DNA of 64,000 nt from Larix kaempferi (taxonomy: Eukaryota > Streptophyta > Pinopsida > Pinales > Pinaceae), in contig BSBM01000307.1 in NCBI GenBank assembly GCA_027924585.1, positions 10,128,001-10,192,000 of the forward strand, written 5' to 3'. The notes below the pieces were generated by a model that saw only the letters and a list, made by a program, of their open reading frames with translations, did not search any database and had not been told where the DNA came from. Positions 45,001-54,988 of this stretch are shown piece after piece (position 1 is the stretch's first letter; each line of letters opens with the position of its first letter). The position numbers and the translations under genes are program-made.

Positions 45001-46843
45001 ATTCATCGGTGGGAAAAATCAAGTTGAGAGGATCAAACAATGGTGGGCGTGTGTGAGTTTCAGTCGAGAGCTGTGCCACTGTGTGATCAGTAGAACAGTC
45101 GACCCAATCTGTGGCTGATTGGATCGCGTCATAAGCTGCAAGGTTTCGGTTCAAAGGCATGGAATTACCATAGCCTTGGATCTGAGTAGGACTCGGGATC
45201 ACCCATGAATCATCGGATGGGGTGACATGCGATGAAATCATGTTGACTGGTTGAAGATGGGTTCCCAGCTCTGGAAAAACTCCAATGAGGGATGAATCCT
45301 TCATGAGACCAACACCTATGTCTTGGAACCGGTACCGTGGTTGATCCAATAACGGAACGGTATTGGCGGAGTTCGGATGGGAGTCTGGGATACAGTAATC
45401 CAATTGATCAATAGTGACAATTTTCCCTTCATGAGGAAATTGTACGGTCCGGAAGACTGTAGATGCTATGGCAGTCATGGCATAGAACCAATTCCGACCA
45501 AGTAGGAGGTTGTAATCCAAAGGTGCATCTACGACTTCGATGTGTACGGATACTGTTTTGCCCCCCAGTTCAACACCGATTGAGGGGATGAGTCCATATG
45601 GTTGAAAACCATGTCCATCAAACGCTCTAAGAGTAGTGGGAGAAGTTGTGACCTCAGGCGAGCCGAGGGCTCTCCAGCAGTTCAAAGACATAATCGACGT
45701 GGAAGCACCCTCATCTAACACTGTGCGGTGGATAACATTTCCATGGATTTTTGTATGCACCTGGAAGGCTAACTGGTGAGAAAGCCTAGGTTTAGCGTGC
45801 TCCAAGTTAAACATGATGGAGTTTGAAGTATCTGGGTCCAATGCCCCCAGTGCTGAAAGTAGGGTTCTACGCTGCGTGGGGCAGTGTTGGAGAACCTCGA
45901 GAGTTGACATAGCGCAAGGTGCTTGAGCCAAATCTTCAACAATGTTGTAGTTTTGGGCAGCTCGCGCATTCGGATTGAATGTCTCCTTTCGTATGGTGCC
46001 CTTGGGTGGGCGTAGCACTGCATCCATAAGTGGTCTCTCGATATGGAGATGACCATTAGGGGGGGGAATAGGAGTCGGATCTTCAACAGGAGACTTGCCT
46101 TTGGCTGTCTCCGATTGTTTGTTTGAACTTGGGGGGCTATCATACGTCTTTGAACGAGTGGTGATATTAATCTCTTCATTACTTGTCATTAGGATTTCGC
46201 GGTTTGTGGACGTCTCTCCACGGGAAGGATTGGTCGGGTTGCCCCCTTGTGGGGTTTCTTGGGCAACCATTTGCTGTTGCTGTTGGGGGAAAGGGTCAGT
46301 TAGCACTGCCGGTCGAGAGGATCCTTTAACGAACTTATGGACCTCGTCCTTGTAGGGACAGTCACGCGTATAATGATCGTCTTGACAAATCAAGCAGGGA
46401 AACTTAGCTTTCCGACGTGGTTTTTGGTCATTCTGGGTAGGTTGTGGTTTGGGGTTCTCCTGCTGGTTCTTCTTAGGTTTACCACGATTGTTTTTCTTCT
46501 TTCCTCCGGATGGTTGTGATGTAGATTGGACTGCATTCACTTCGGAGGAGACAGCAGGAGAAGTAGAAGCTTTTGAAGCGGCCTGGGTAAAAGCGGGGGA
46601 AGCAGAAGCTTGTTGCCCCGTCGAGTTGGTAGCAGGCTGAGCCTTAACCGAACCAACGATACCATCAATGGGTGGTTCAGTAGTAGGCTTTGTAGGATCA
46701 GTGTGAACGCGGGAAGCATGTGGAAGAAGTTCATGTAAAGTACCGGATTGAGTATATACTAAATCCATGTATTGTGCTGCCGAGATGGCTTGTTCTTCCG
46801 TAACAGGTCCGCGCATAGCAATATCTCTGGCTATGGGAGGCAA
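42035..46843 (-). CDS. pol: Element T: gag C-terminus, protease, RT, RNase H, integrase
   Basis: An uninterrupted 1,602-codon frame. Residue positions from 46,843: CCHC-like knuckle CLICQDDHYTRDC near 150 (CX2CX3HX4C, one residue shorter than usual); aspartic protease with DEGAS near 376; RT with YLDD near 898; gypsy RNase H about 1,010-1,130; integrase HHCC near 1,250-1,290, then catalytic D (GIDFMH), D (VTDHGS) and E (GQVEAIN) near 1,320, 1,383 and 1,418; the C-terminal segment ends at LYLKRFYA. No chromodomain is seen. All key residues are present, so enzyme activity is plausible. It is in the same frame as the upstream gag frame, separated by one TAG (46,874-46,876). Confidence 0.95.
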   Translation of the reverse strand: MPPIARDIAMRGPVTEEQAISAAQYMDLVYTQSGTLHELLPHASRVHTDPTKPTTEPPIDGIVGSVKAQPATNSTGQQASASPAFTQAASKASTSPAVSSEVNAVQSTSQPSGGKKKNNRGKPKKNQQENPKPQPTQNDQKPRRKAKFPCLICQDDHYTRDCPYKDEVHKFVKGSSRPAVLTDPFPQQQQQMVAQETPQGGNPTNPSRGETSTNREILMTSNEEINITTRSKTYDSPPSSNKQSETAKGKSPVEDPTPIPPPNGHLHIERPLMDAVLRPPKGTIRKETFNPNARAAQNYNIVEDLAQAPCAMSTLEVLQHCPTQRRTLLSALGALDPDTSNSIMFNLEHAKPRLSHQLAFQVHTKIHGNVIHRTVLDEGASTSIMSLNCWRALGSPEVTTSPTTLRAFDGHGFQPYGLIPSIGVELGGKTVSVHIEVVDAPLDYNLLLGRNWFYAMTAIASTVFRTVQFPHEGKIVTIDQLDYCIPDSHPNSANTVPLLDQPRYRFQDIGVGLMKDSSLIGVFPELGTHLQPVNMISSHVTPSDDSWVIPSPTQIQGYGNSMPLNRNLAAYDAIQSATDWVDCSTDHTVAQLSTETHTRPPLFDPLNLIFPTDESIIEVMCGNEPPWGDFHHRSSFPIIQSLEPDTKSSASLGMVQTKFPTSLDEVFSEGNLANLMATTPIDISVKPGIVENVHIGKTCTPLETEFYNAYFKNFRDVFAWSYEEMPGIDPSIVVHEIPTFPGARPVRQKLRPVHPRKAAAIKAEVEKILRAGFIYPVPLTEWVSNIVPVAKKQGTIRVCVDYRDLNKACPKDNYPTPFIDQIIDNCAGSVIFSFMDGFSGYNQIDILPADQHKTAFICPWGIFAYRKLPFGLKNAGATFQRAMSYAFHDIKHIVEPYLDDLPAHSRTREEHPDHLSAIFERCRRYNIRLNPHKCVFCVEAGKLLGFIVSKDGIRLDPAKVAAIIALPSPTNIPELQCLQGHANFLRRFICNLSEITKGYMRLLKKNVPFIWDDEAQRSFDNLKAALTKDPVIQPPNYTQDYILYLAASISTIGMVLVQEDHNGIEHVVYYLSKSLLDSETRYSHVEKLALATVFAVQRFRHYILLRRTTVIADFNPMYYILTRQVLGGKYSRWIVILQEFDLEFVKAKSKKSLVFAELICHLPRATEQSEPIDSLPDESLFLISTSDPWYGDILLYLQTQRFRPDLNRDERRRIRHHAKYYLIVNDTLYRRGVDTVLRRCLTLDEAERVLNDCHAGACGGHLSGMATAQKILRAGYFWPSIFKDCIETVKKCPPCQFFHSKARSHPAPLHPVIAVGPFSKWGIDFMHCKPTSAGGHSYVIVAVDYFTKWAEAMPMYAEDGKTVAQFIFNHIIARFGVPQSIVTDHGSHFRNHMIEELSAKLGFRHENSTPYYPQANGQVEAINKVLKRMIQRIVGTQKSNWHSALFSALWAYRTSVKSATGFTPFQLVYGLEAILPIECEIPSLKIAIELLPHTTSEEERFLYLAKLDETRRDAALANEAHKKRVKAQYDKSVQPRIFNEGDLVLTYDQMHDKLGKGKLESMWYGPFIIKRVLEKGAYELVDCDGTPLARPRNGLYLKRFYA

Positions 46844-46873
46844 AAAGGATTTTGTAAACCAATCAGCGAGTAG

Positions 46874-49474
46874 CTAATCTGGAATAGGTGCCTTTATTAG
46901 CCTACGGCGTCTTCGCCACTCGTGGATGTGATCCGAGATGTGTGTGGAAGTGGTTTGACGCAGTGAAGTTAGCAGTTCTGTTCCAGTCTCATACTGGATG
47001 GGAAGCTGGAAATGTGTCAAAAACTGCATAGCCAAAGTGTTGAAATCACGAAAAGAGTGCTGTGGCAGCTCGATGTACCATTTTGCTGCCGTTCCGGTAA
47101 GCGTACGTTGGAAGAGCCGAAGTCGGATGGAATCATCCATCAAGGAGTTTGATGAACACCAAAGATGGAAGGTCATCACGTGGTTCTTGGGGTCTTCCCC
47201 GGGCTTAGCATCGAACTTGGGAATGTCCGATGGTAGTTTGGCTGGGATAGGTGGCCAGTGAGGTTCGTGCCATATAGGATCGTTGATAAGCCTCGACAAA
47301 TCAGGTAGATCAAGTGTGGCTAAAAAGGGAAGTTGCCGGTTGGTCTGCGGGTATGAGTAATAACCATGTGGTGCAGAGAATCCTGGAGGACCCTGCATAG
47401 CATGCTGCTGTGTGTTATACCCATATGAGTTTCCCGCGGGATACTGCTGGAAGTTCTGTGGATAGTAAGCCATCTGGTTAACCGGTTGATTGTAAGCAGC
47501 CGGTTGGTAAGTGTTCTGCTGAGTGGGTATAGTACCCTGCGGTTGTTGATACCCAGGAATGGTTGCTGTTCCTTGTTGGGGAAAAGTTCCTTGGAATTGT
47601 TGTGTTCCAAGGATGTTGCCACCATACTGTGTAAGTGGAGGATTTCCCATAGCAGGGTTGGGGGGTGGCTGCGACGGTGGTGTCCATGGAATGCTCGTTC
47701 CTGCTTGAGGAACGAGTGGAAGTTGAAGTGACGGGTTCCAAGGAGTTGTAGCAGCTGAAGGGTAAGGGAAACCAGAATTCAAGTTGGGGGAAATCTGATA
47801 TTGCCCCCCAGCTTGGTTCCAGTTTCCGAAAAGTGAGTACCCCCCACTCTGTGGGATTTGATGATCCCAAGAAGGAAGCATACCTGACGGGGGTGGTTGA
47901 GAGTAAGGTCCGGTTGGAACACCGGAATAAGGTTGCCCACTGCCAGGTGGATTGTACATACCGAACTGAGTAGACACTGCTGGTTGGGAAACTTGTTGGA
48001 ACGAGCCAATAGGTTGTCCGTCAACAGTTAGGTTGGATGGCCCTATGTGAGGAGGCTGTAGACTGGGAAGTGGATTCCCAGCAAAAGGTTGTCCTCCGAC
48101 TGGTTGGGTTGATGGCCCACCAGTTGGAGGTTGTTGACTAACGATGGGGTTCCCAACAAAAGGTTGCCCCCCAGCTGGTTGGGTTGATGGCCCACCAGGG
48201 AGGGTTTGTAAGTTGGAGTTAGGGACCATTGCAGTCGGTTGTCCACCTCCTGAAATAGTATAAATGGTGGCTGAAGGTGATCTTCCGGTCGAAACGGAAG
48301 ATCCAGCAGTATGACTAGGTGTTCTTCCGCCGCTAGCCAAATATGATAGCATGGATTGGCCAACGGCGCCAAAAGTACCGATTTGCGGAGGAGGTCGTCC
48401 ATATTGGACAGGTGAGGACGGAGAAAAAACTGGGTTATCCCTCATAGAATGTGCACCAAACATAGGTGATGACAGCAAATGTGGGGAATTTAGCCCAGGG
48501 GTATCGGCGTCGTCCATCATGTGTTCAATGATAGGAGGACCAACGAGAACTGGGTCCGAGTTCATATCCTGAAAAAGATGTTGGGGATCCGGCAGGAATC
48601 TAGGTGTAGTAAAGTCCGAAGGTCCTGAGCCGTCTGCAAAAGAGTGATGAAATTCTGTGCTAGACGGGACGTTGGGATCCCTATAGTCAGAAGGACGAGA
48701 AACAGGGGGGTATCTAGACGCTGTCGAAAGCATTTGCTCTGTGTTGCGTCTAAATTGTGCCGATGCTAACGGAGAGTTTGCTAGGCTAACCATACTAGAC
48801 TGGATGGAAGCCATGATTTCGTGTCCCGGTGGGATGTTGGGTAGATGAAAAGTGCGAGGTACGTTGCTAGAAGAACTTGTCTCCTGAGGATGAACACTGG
48901 GTGACGTAGAAATAACAGGCGGAAGTTCCGTCTGGGAAGTAATGAAGCCATAATCAGGTTCAAAAGGTGTGTCAGGTAGACGAGTATCTTCAACGATCTC
49001 AACGTATCCGCCTGGGACTGAAATTAAGCCAGGTATGTCCTGGTCGGACCCTTCTGTGGTGCCAATAGATCCGTCTATATCATCGTGAAAAGTGTCTGAT
49101 GGATGGGAAGTGTTGGTATCCGGTAGAAGGATGACCTCTGGTCTAGTAGTCTGGGTCGTGCTAGGTTCAGCTGCTGTAACTGTGTCCACTGTTACAGATA
49201 AATCTGGAATGACAGTGGGTGAGGTGACAGTGGAAGCCTCAGACATGCTAGTGGTCATAGAAGCTGCAATAGAGTCTGAGACTGTGTTGTGTGTGGCAGT
49301 TATAGGCGTAACTGAAGATGTTGTACGGATCGGCGGTGGGATGTTGCCTCGACCAGCACCGCGGCCGGGAGGAGCAGGAATGCGTGATGCAGGCGGACCA
49401 GAAGTCCGTGGCGGTGGTGGTGGTGGAGGGCTTAGGCCCTGTTGTCTTCGTGATCTTCGTTGTTGATCTGACAT
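46874..49474 (-). CDS. gag: Element T: gag
   Basis: Start taken at MSDQQRRSRR (49,474); the open frame extends 40 codons upstream into hydrophobic leader sequence without support. The long N-terminal half is Pro/Gln/Gly/Ser-rich, with an imperfect ~25-residue repeat around GGPSTQPxGGQPFxGNP encoded at about 48,040-48,210. The C-terminal ~150 residues match a retrotransposon gag core (FDAKPGEDPKNHV, GTAAKWYIELP, ISDHIHEW). A TAG at 46,874-46,876 ends the frame before the knuckle; reading resumes in the same frame. Whether it is a mutation or suppressed is unknown. Confidence 0.88.
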   Translation of the reverse strand: MSDQQRRSRRQQGLSPPPPPPPRTSGPPASRIPAPPGRGAGRGNIPPPIRTTSSVTPITATHNTVSDSIAASMTTSMSEASTVTSPTVIPDLSVTVDTVTAAEPSTTQTTRPEVILLPDTNTSHPSDTFHDDIDGSIGTTEGSDQDIPGLISVPGGYVEIVEDTRLPDTPFEPDYGFITSQTELPPVISTSPSVHPQETSSSSNVPRTFHLPNIPPGHEIMASIQSSMVSLANSPLASAQFRRNTEQMLSTASRYPPVSRPSDYRDPNVPSSTEFHHSFADGSGPSDFTTPRFLPDPQHLFQDMNSDPVLVGPPIIEHMMDDADTPGLNSPHLLSSPMFGAHSMRDNPVFSPSSPVQYGRPPPQIGTFGAVGQSMLSYLASGGRTPSHTAGSSVSTGRSPSATIYTISGGGQPTAMVPNSNLQTLPGGPSTQPAGGQPFVGNPIVSQQPPTGGPSTQPVGGQPFAGNPLPSLQPPHIGPSNLTVDGQPIGSFQQVSQPAVSTQFGMYNPPGSGQPYSGVPTGPYSQPPPSGMLPSWDHQIPQSGGYSLFGNWNQAGGQYQISPNLNSGFPYPSAATTPWNPSLQLPLVPQAGTSIPWTPPSQPPPNPAMGNPPLTQYGGNILGTQQFQGTFPQQGTATIPGYQQPQGTIPTQQNTYQPAAYNQPVNQMAYYPQNFQQYPAGNSYGYNTQQHAMQGPPGFSAPHGYYSYPQTNRQLPFLATLDLPDLSRLINDPIWHEPHWPPIPAKLPSDIPKFDAKPGEDPKNHVMTFHLWCSSNSLMDDSIRLRLFQRTLTGTAAKWYIELPQHSFRDFNTLAMQFLTHFQLPIQYETGTELLTSLRQTTSTHISDHIHEWRRRRRLIKAPIPD

Positions 49475-51212
49475 GATGACAGGAAAATGAAAATCGGGGG
49501 CAGTACCGTAAACAAAAGAACTCAAAAACTCTAATGCAGCCGAGTGTGCAAAAGAGGAGCTAGAAAAAGCAAGGCTCACAGGCCAAAAAAGCAAGCTCTA
49601 AAATCTATACTGAGACCGGTGTCTCAATAAGCGAGCTAATCAAAAAATGGCCAGAATGCCAACAAGCAGTCCCTACAAAGAAAAAATGACCCTCTACAAA
49701 GATGAGACGCCAAGCAAACTCCTAACTAAGAGCTGGAGACCTCAACAGGTTGTATCCTTCGCAAGGTGATGAAATCCAAGTCGAACGATACAACATGAGA
49801 GACCGATATAAGAAGGATATCCCTCTACCGAAAGGGATCCTGGGTAAAAGAGCCCTAGTAGAATAGATACTAAGCCACCTCGTTCATGACACGTCGGAAA
49901 AGGTTTTGGGCACTTCAGCCTTCCGAAGAAGACAGCGATCGATGTTGCCTTAGGGCTAAGTGGAGTGCGGTATTCCACAGAGTCCGTCCGGTTCTCAATC
50001 TCGCGGCCGTTTAACCCCTGAACAGTTGGAAACAGTCAGGAGGCCCCTCCACAAACTAGCTGTGACCGTGTCAATAAGTACTAGAGGATTTTAGTTCCCT
50101 AAAGACAACGACTATGTCTCAGATGAAAATGACAAGGGGGAATTATTTTGATGCCTATCCCCGGTGTCCTACCTAACTACCAAATTCTTTTGATTTCCTC
50201 AAGTGAGGTTAAAGTTGGTTTAATTAGGGTGATTAATTTTAGTGGCTGTCTTTACTCAAGCGGGTAGTGGACGTGAAACTTGATGGTGTTATGACGACTC
50301 AAACCATGCAAATGAGAATGAATCATAAACAAGCCTTTGTCTTCGATGAAATCTAGCTAAGGTAAAGATAGAGGTTCTTCGATCAAATATGCATAACAAT
50401 TTTCACAAGCAATCAAAGTAAAAGATTTTTCTTTTCTTTTTGATTTATAAACAAAGCCAAACTGAAGTAAATACTCTTTTCAATGCACTGATTTTACAAT
50501 CTACAATGCTTCTATAATGAGAATTTCTATGGCAAAATTAATGGTTCATTTCTCTATGCAAAATACCACTAGACTTTTTCAATTTAAACAACAAATTTGC
50601 TCTCAACCAATGATCTTTTTAATTTACTGAAAATGATAATGCCAATATGACTGTAAAACTACAGCGTTCAGTAACAGGAGACAGTGGTGTTGAGTTGGTT
50701 GTGGGGAAAAAGTCAAGTTAAATGCAATCAAATTGAAAAATGACCACTATGTCAAAAGTGCCACTTAATTCAATCAATCAATCAAACTCACAGACCATAC
50801 AGACTGGGAATTAACCAGGATGTTAACAGGTAACAGTAAAGACTATCTGAGGCAGGGAGAAACTCAGGAAACCAAGCAAAAACTAAAAAATTTACACACT
50901 TGCAGACACTACCGCGGGCTATAGCCTGTCTGAAGCGCGGCACTGTGTAACTGTCGCGCTGGAAGTGGTTAAGAGGGCGCGGCACTGTGGCAAGAGATGA
51001 AAAAAGCGCAACTGGAAAAGAAAAAATCAAGTTTTCAGGGTTGTTGCTAACCCAGGGGACTCAGTAACTAAACAGGGAGATAAATACTGCGAGGAGGGGT
51101 GAATAAGGGTCAAAAAAAGACCAAAATTCAAGCTGGTTTGAAGTGCAACAAAAACTCACAATTCAAAGATAAATGACTGTGAATTAAATCAATCAAGCAG
51201 TAATCAAAACCA
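49475..51212 (-). other. Element T 5' leader
   Basis: 1.74 kb, noncoding. Shares several stretches with the leader of Z. A GC motif cluster lies at 50,911-50,990. Confidence 0.75.
50911..50990. repeat. GC-rich motif cluster in the T leader
   Basis: Holds GCGCGGCACTGTG twice (about 50,936 and 50,978) plus ACTACCGCGG and ACTGTCGCGC. Confidence 0.8.
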
Positions 51213-51224
51213 GCGGAGTCGCCA
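51213..51224 (-). other. Primer-binding site of element T
   Basis: The minus strand reads TGGCGACTCCGC, followed by TGG, four bases from the LTR. Same type in Z and, degraded, in Y. Confidence 0.85.
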
Positions 51225-51228
51225 TTCT

Positions 51229-52210
51229 TGTTATGTGGAATTCTTCCCTACGGATAAGTCAAAATTCCCTTAGGCTAAAGTAGACTTTAACTAACTCTAG
51301 GCTAAGAACAGACAAAACAAATGCAACCTTGAATCCCTAGATCTAACAAACATCTCAGAATTAAAATGCTGGAGAGAATAGAAGGAATTTAACTGACCTT
51401 ATGTCCAAACGCTTGTCTTTGATATTTGCTCCAAGCTCCAAGTCCTCACAAGTAAACCTGTTAACAATGGAACCAAAACACAAGCATGTACTATTCTCTA
51501 GCAATCTGAAAACATGAGTTAGGATCTAAATCTGTGAGAGATACAAACCATATCATTAAAACAAGATTAACACAAATGATTTGGGAAAACAAGACAAGTT
51601 ATTCCATTACAACTTGAAGATTACTTACAAAGGGTGCTTGATGCCCAAGTCAATCCTCCAACTCCAAGTGTCTTCTCCTCTAGCTATCTCCACAATGCTG
51701 CAAGACCATAAGTTTGGTGCTCTCAAGAGTCCTCTCCTTTTTCCAATGGCATGCCTCTCTTTTATAGTGAATGGTGAGGTTAACCAACAAGAGAGATGAG
51801 TGGATCTAAGGAGGGATAAGTGGATCAGGGTTTCTAATCGAAGGAGATGAGTTGAGATCGAATCAAGGAACCCAATCTTCCATTATCTTCGAAAATCCAA
51901 GATCCCACAAGCCAAGGGCAAAAAACTATTAAAAGGGTGCCGCGCTTTGCAAAGTCTGCAGAGCGCGGCACTGCCGCGCTTTGAGGAAAAAGTAGCACGC
52001 GGCAGTGTCTAGTGCCGCGTTTTGGGATCATGGCAAGGCGCGGTAGTGTGTAAAAATAAAGTCCAAGGTGGGTCAAAACTTGCCAGGGTAGATTTACCTT
52101 CAAAGTTGACTCATCATCTGTCTCTTCTGGATGGTTCAAAACAGTAGAAAAAGTGTTGTCAACTTGTTTTGTGATGGGGATGCGACACTGTGAAACATTG
52201 AGGTATAACA
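51229..52210 (-). repeat. 5' LTR of element T
   Basis: 982 bp, 975 identical to the 3' LTR. TATA box at about 51,757-51,767; GC motif cluster at 51,936-52,050. Confidence 0.96.
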
Positions 52211-52342
52211 CTCTGAAGATTTCAAAGAAAGGCAACCTTTTCGCTTCAGTAAACGCCGCACTAGGAGCTCAACTCAACACAGTTCGACATATGATAAGGG
52301 ATTTGACGCAATGGAGACCATTGCTTCCTAAGAGGGGAGAAT

Positions 52343-52954
52343 TGATCTAGATGGATATCGGTGGCCACCCACCTATTCCACTGGCTCAAAGCAGTTTCCC
52401 ATTTTGCCAATTTTCTAGTAATTGTTCTACAGTTTTTCGACTCCCAAACTTTCGGGGTCATTTTGAGGCCCTAAACTATGTTTTTTGGGAAATCATGTTT
52501 TGACAAAGCCCATTACTTCTTTTCTAGGAACCCCTATGTAGTCTTCGGATATATCTTTCCAACGGGCTACCAAGCGCCCCAAACGGAGAACGTATGCAAA
52601 AGTTATGACCCCAGGAAGTTGACTATTCATCTAACCACCTTGGGGCCGCAAACTTTATGACGATCCATCTTCTAGGGTTAGGTTTTTTTATGTTTGGGAT
52701 TCTTTCTCTCATTCTTATAATAAATAGGCCCTTTTGGCCTCTCTTTGGATTCATCTTCTTGCGAATGAGCGCAGCCGTCAAATCTCTTCTTAGAGATAAG
52801 CCGCCACCATTCCATCTATTGTATTTTACAGTCTGTTCTATTACCGCTATTTAATAGAATGTGTGTTTACTGTATCACTGTGTTCTTTGCAATATATATT
52901 TGTATATGATTCTGTAAATTCTCTTTTATTTCCTTCCCACATAAATCTGGATCA
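52343..52954 (+). repeat. Array LTR 5
   Basis: 612 bp, TGATCT...GGATCA. Shares with LTR 7 the purine tract ending GAGAAT, the CCCATTA...TTTTCTAGG segment and the GGAGAACGTATGC variant. PBS intact. Confidence 0.93.
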
Positions 52955-54988
52955 GTGGTATCAGAGCGGTCTACTCTTTGATTGTTTCTCGGTGCATGTC
53001 CCTGATGAGGTCAGGATACAGAGAGTTGGGTCTCAAACCAGTTTCACTTGGTGAAGATCACTCTCGCTGCCCCAAACGGCCTCCCATGGCAGAAGAAAAG
53101 AGAGACCACAGAGTAGTAGATACTATCAAGTTGTTGCTCAAGGAAGCCCTCATGCGACAGAGCAACGAGATGAAGGATAATTTCTCCCATATCCTTCGAC
53201 GCATGCCGACGGAAATAGATACACCTTCAACAAGCAGTCGTTTCGAAGATGCGACTCCCTTCAAGGTGCAAGTTAACTTTCATATCCCTTTATTTGAAGG
53301 CCACATCGATTCCGATGGCATAGATAAATCGTTGAATCTACTAGAAGGTTATTTCTCCTTCCACAATTTCTCCGATAGTGAAAAGATCGTCTTTGAGCTC
53401 CTCAAGGCCGTCCCCCATGTCAAAAATTGGTGGGAAACTTATTGTGAGCAAAACTCATCAGACGAGTCTGGATTGTTTGAATACTCCAATCCCACTTGGG
53501 CCTCTTTTATAGATGTCATCAAGGAACAATATTACCCTGTTGGAAACTATGATGACCAATACACAAAATGGGCCATTCTGCAGCAAGGGAGGGACCAAAC
53601 AGTGTCGGAGTACACCAACAAATTTAACACCTTGCGCACAAAGATAAGTATCAAGGACTCCAAGCGACACCTAGTACTGAAATATCGCAGTGGCCTACAC
53701 CTTTACATACGAATAGAGATGGATTTCCTGGAGATCTCTTCACTCGGATCCGCCTATCGATATGCTGTCAAAATTGAGCAGAAATTTCAGCAAAAGAACA
53801 AGCGTGACTTCGGACATGCACAGAAGCAGGGCAAGGCAAACTTTGGCTCGCAGAACACAGCGCAGGGAAAAGATAGCCAGTCCAAACCACAGGCGAAGAG
53901 GGGTAATGAAAAAACAAATAAGGACACCGGGAAGTGGTGCGAGTTCCATGAAATCCCCTGGCACAACACTGATGAATGTCGCTCAAAACCGTCATTGGTG
54001 GCTGAGATCAAAGCTTCAGAATCGGATCCCAGTTCTGATTATGACTCAGAACCTAATTTCACAACCGCACAAAAAGGGAAGCAGATCATTGATGCAGAAC
54101 CCAGTGCTGTAGTTGCCACAACACAGATTCAACCAGAGGAACCTGAAGAGTCAGAGGCAGTGGAGTGCCTTTTCCACTTACAGATGCGGGTGAAGGGAAT
54201 TTCCCTACACTTCGTTGTGGACAGCGGTATCCAAAAGAACGTGATCTCAACAGAAGCCATCAAGAAATTGGACCTACCAATAACACCACACCCACAACCA
54301 TACACCATTGGTTGGCTGAGCCAAGGACGAGGGATCCGCGTCAGTCATCAATGTCGCCTGCCATACTGAATCAAGCCCTTAAAAGATGAGGTATTGTGTG
54401 ATGTAGCCCCACTTGAAGTATGCGATGTTCTTTTAGAACAGCCATATATGTAGAAGCGTCATGCTATATATGAATCACGACCTCATAGTGTCATTGTCAC
54501 TGTGGGAGGACAACTCTATCGGATACCAGAGACAGCTTCACCTACCCAGAACCAACAAGGGAAGAAGATAATCTCCCACACTGGGAAATTTTCCCTATTC
54601 GCAATTTCCACTAAAGGAGAACATCACATTGCAGAGACATCCACAACCTCTACCGATTATCCCTTTACTCAGCATAAATAAGAAAAACAGAAATCCAGTG
54701 GAGCATCGCCTATTCGAGCACCTCTGCAGTGAAATACCACGCATTCAAGGTGCTCCTCCAAAAATAAACCATCCACACCAGTGCAGACCAAGGACACCAC
54801 AACAACCAAAACTATTGAACAGCTCCAGCACGTCCAACAACAACAATTATAGCCCTCTGAAGATTTCAAAGAAAGGAAACCTTTTCGCTTCAGCAAACGC
54901 CGCACCAGGAGCTCAACTCAACACACAGTTCGACATATGATAAGGGATTTGACGCAATGGAGACCATTGCTTCCAAAGGGGGGAGGCT
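52955..54988 (+). CDS. Array internal segment 6: longest surviving gag-protease frame
   Basis: 2,034-bp segment. From ATG 52,996 the frame is open to TGA at 54,367, about 457 codons, the best preserved of the array. N-terminal basic region, then the gag core (DIDKSLNLLEGYF-like, NWWETYCEQNSSDE, WAILQQGRDQ); a basic Gln/Lys-rich linker; the CX2HX4HX4C motif CEFHEIPWHNTDEC; an acidic Ser-rich stretch; and the protease motif VDSGIQKN. The stop replaces a Gly codon of the LPYGIKPF segment. Beyond it the protease C-terminus and basic Gln-rich tail continue with more stops. Gag would package RNA; nothing here could reverse-transcribe or integrate. Confidence 0.85.

Larger units (their letters stand above)
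36609..52210 (-). mobile_element. Element T: nearly intact Tat-like Ty3/gypsy, 15.6 kb
   Basis: A 15,602-bp minus-strand element with 982-bp LTRs and a 4-bp target duplication (CTCT). It has a 1.7-kb leader, gag, PR-RT-RH-INT, an extra RNase H and a 4-kb 3' region with an antisense gene. These traits (large size, extra RNase H, antisense ORF before the 3' LTR) are those of the Tat/Ogre group; the finer lineage is not determined. LTRs differ at 7 positions. Pol looks catalytically intact. Confidence 0.95.
34803..52342 (+). pseudogene. Array internal segment 5, interrupted by element T
   Basis: Array pieces 34,803-36,608 and 52,211-52,342 flank element T. Gag ATG 34,844 meets a TAA near 34,922. 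Short deletions occur near 35,178 and about 100 bp near 35,860. The protease motif DSGSQKN remains (about 35,972). T entered within the Gln-rich tail; the target reads CCCTCTGAAG in other units, so the duplication is CTCT. Confidence 0.88.

Noticed and set aside
46874-46876. Programmed stop readthrough between gag and pol of T
   Set aside because: Not supported: the TAG lies inside gag before the knuckle, and one copy cannot distinguish it from a point mutation.
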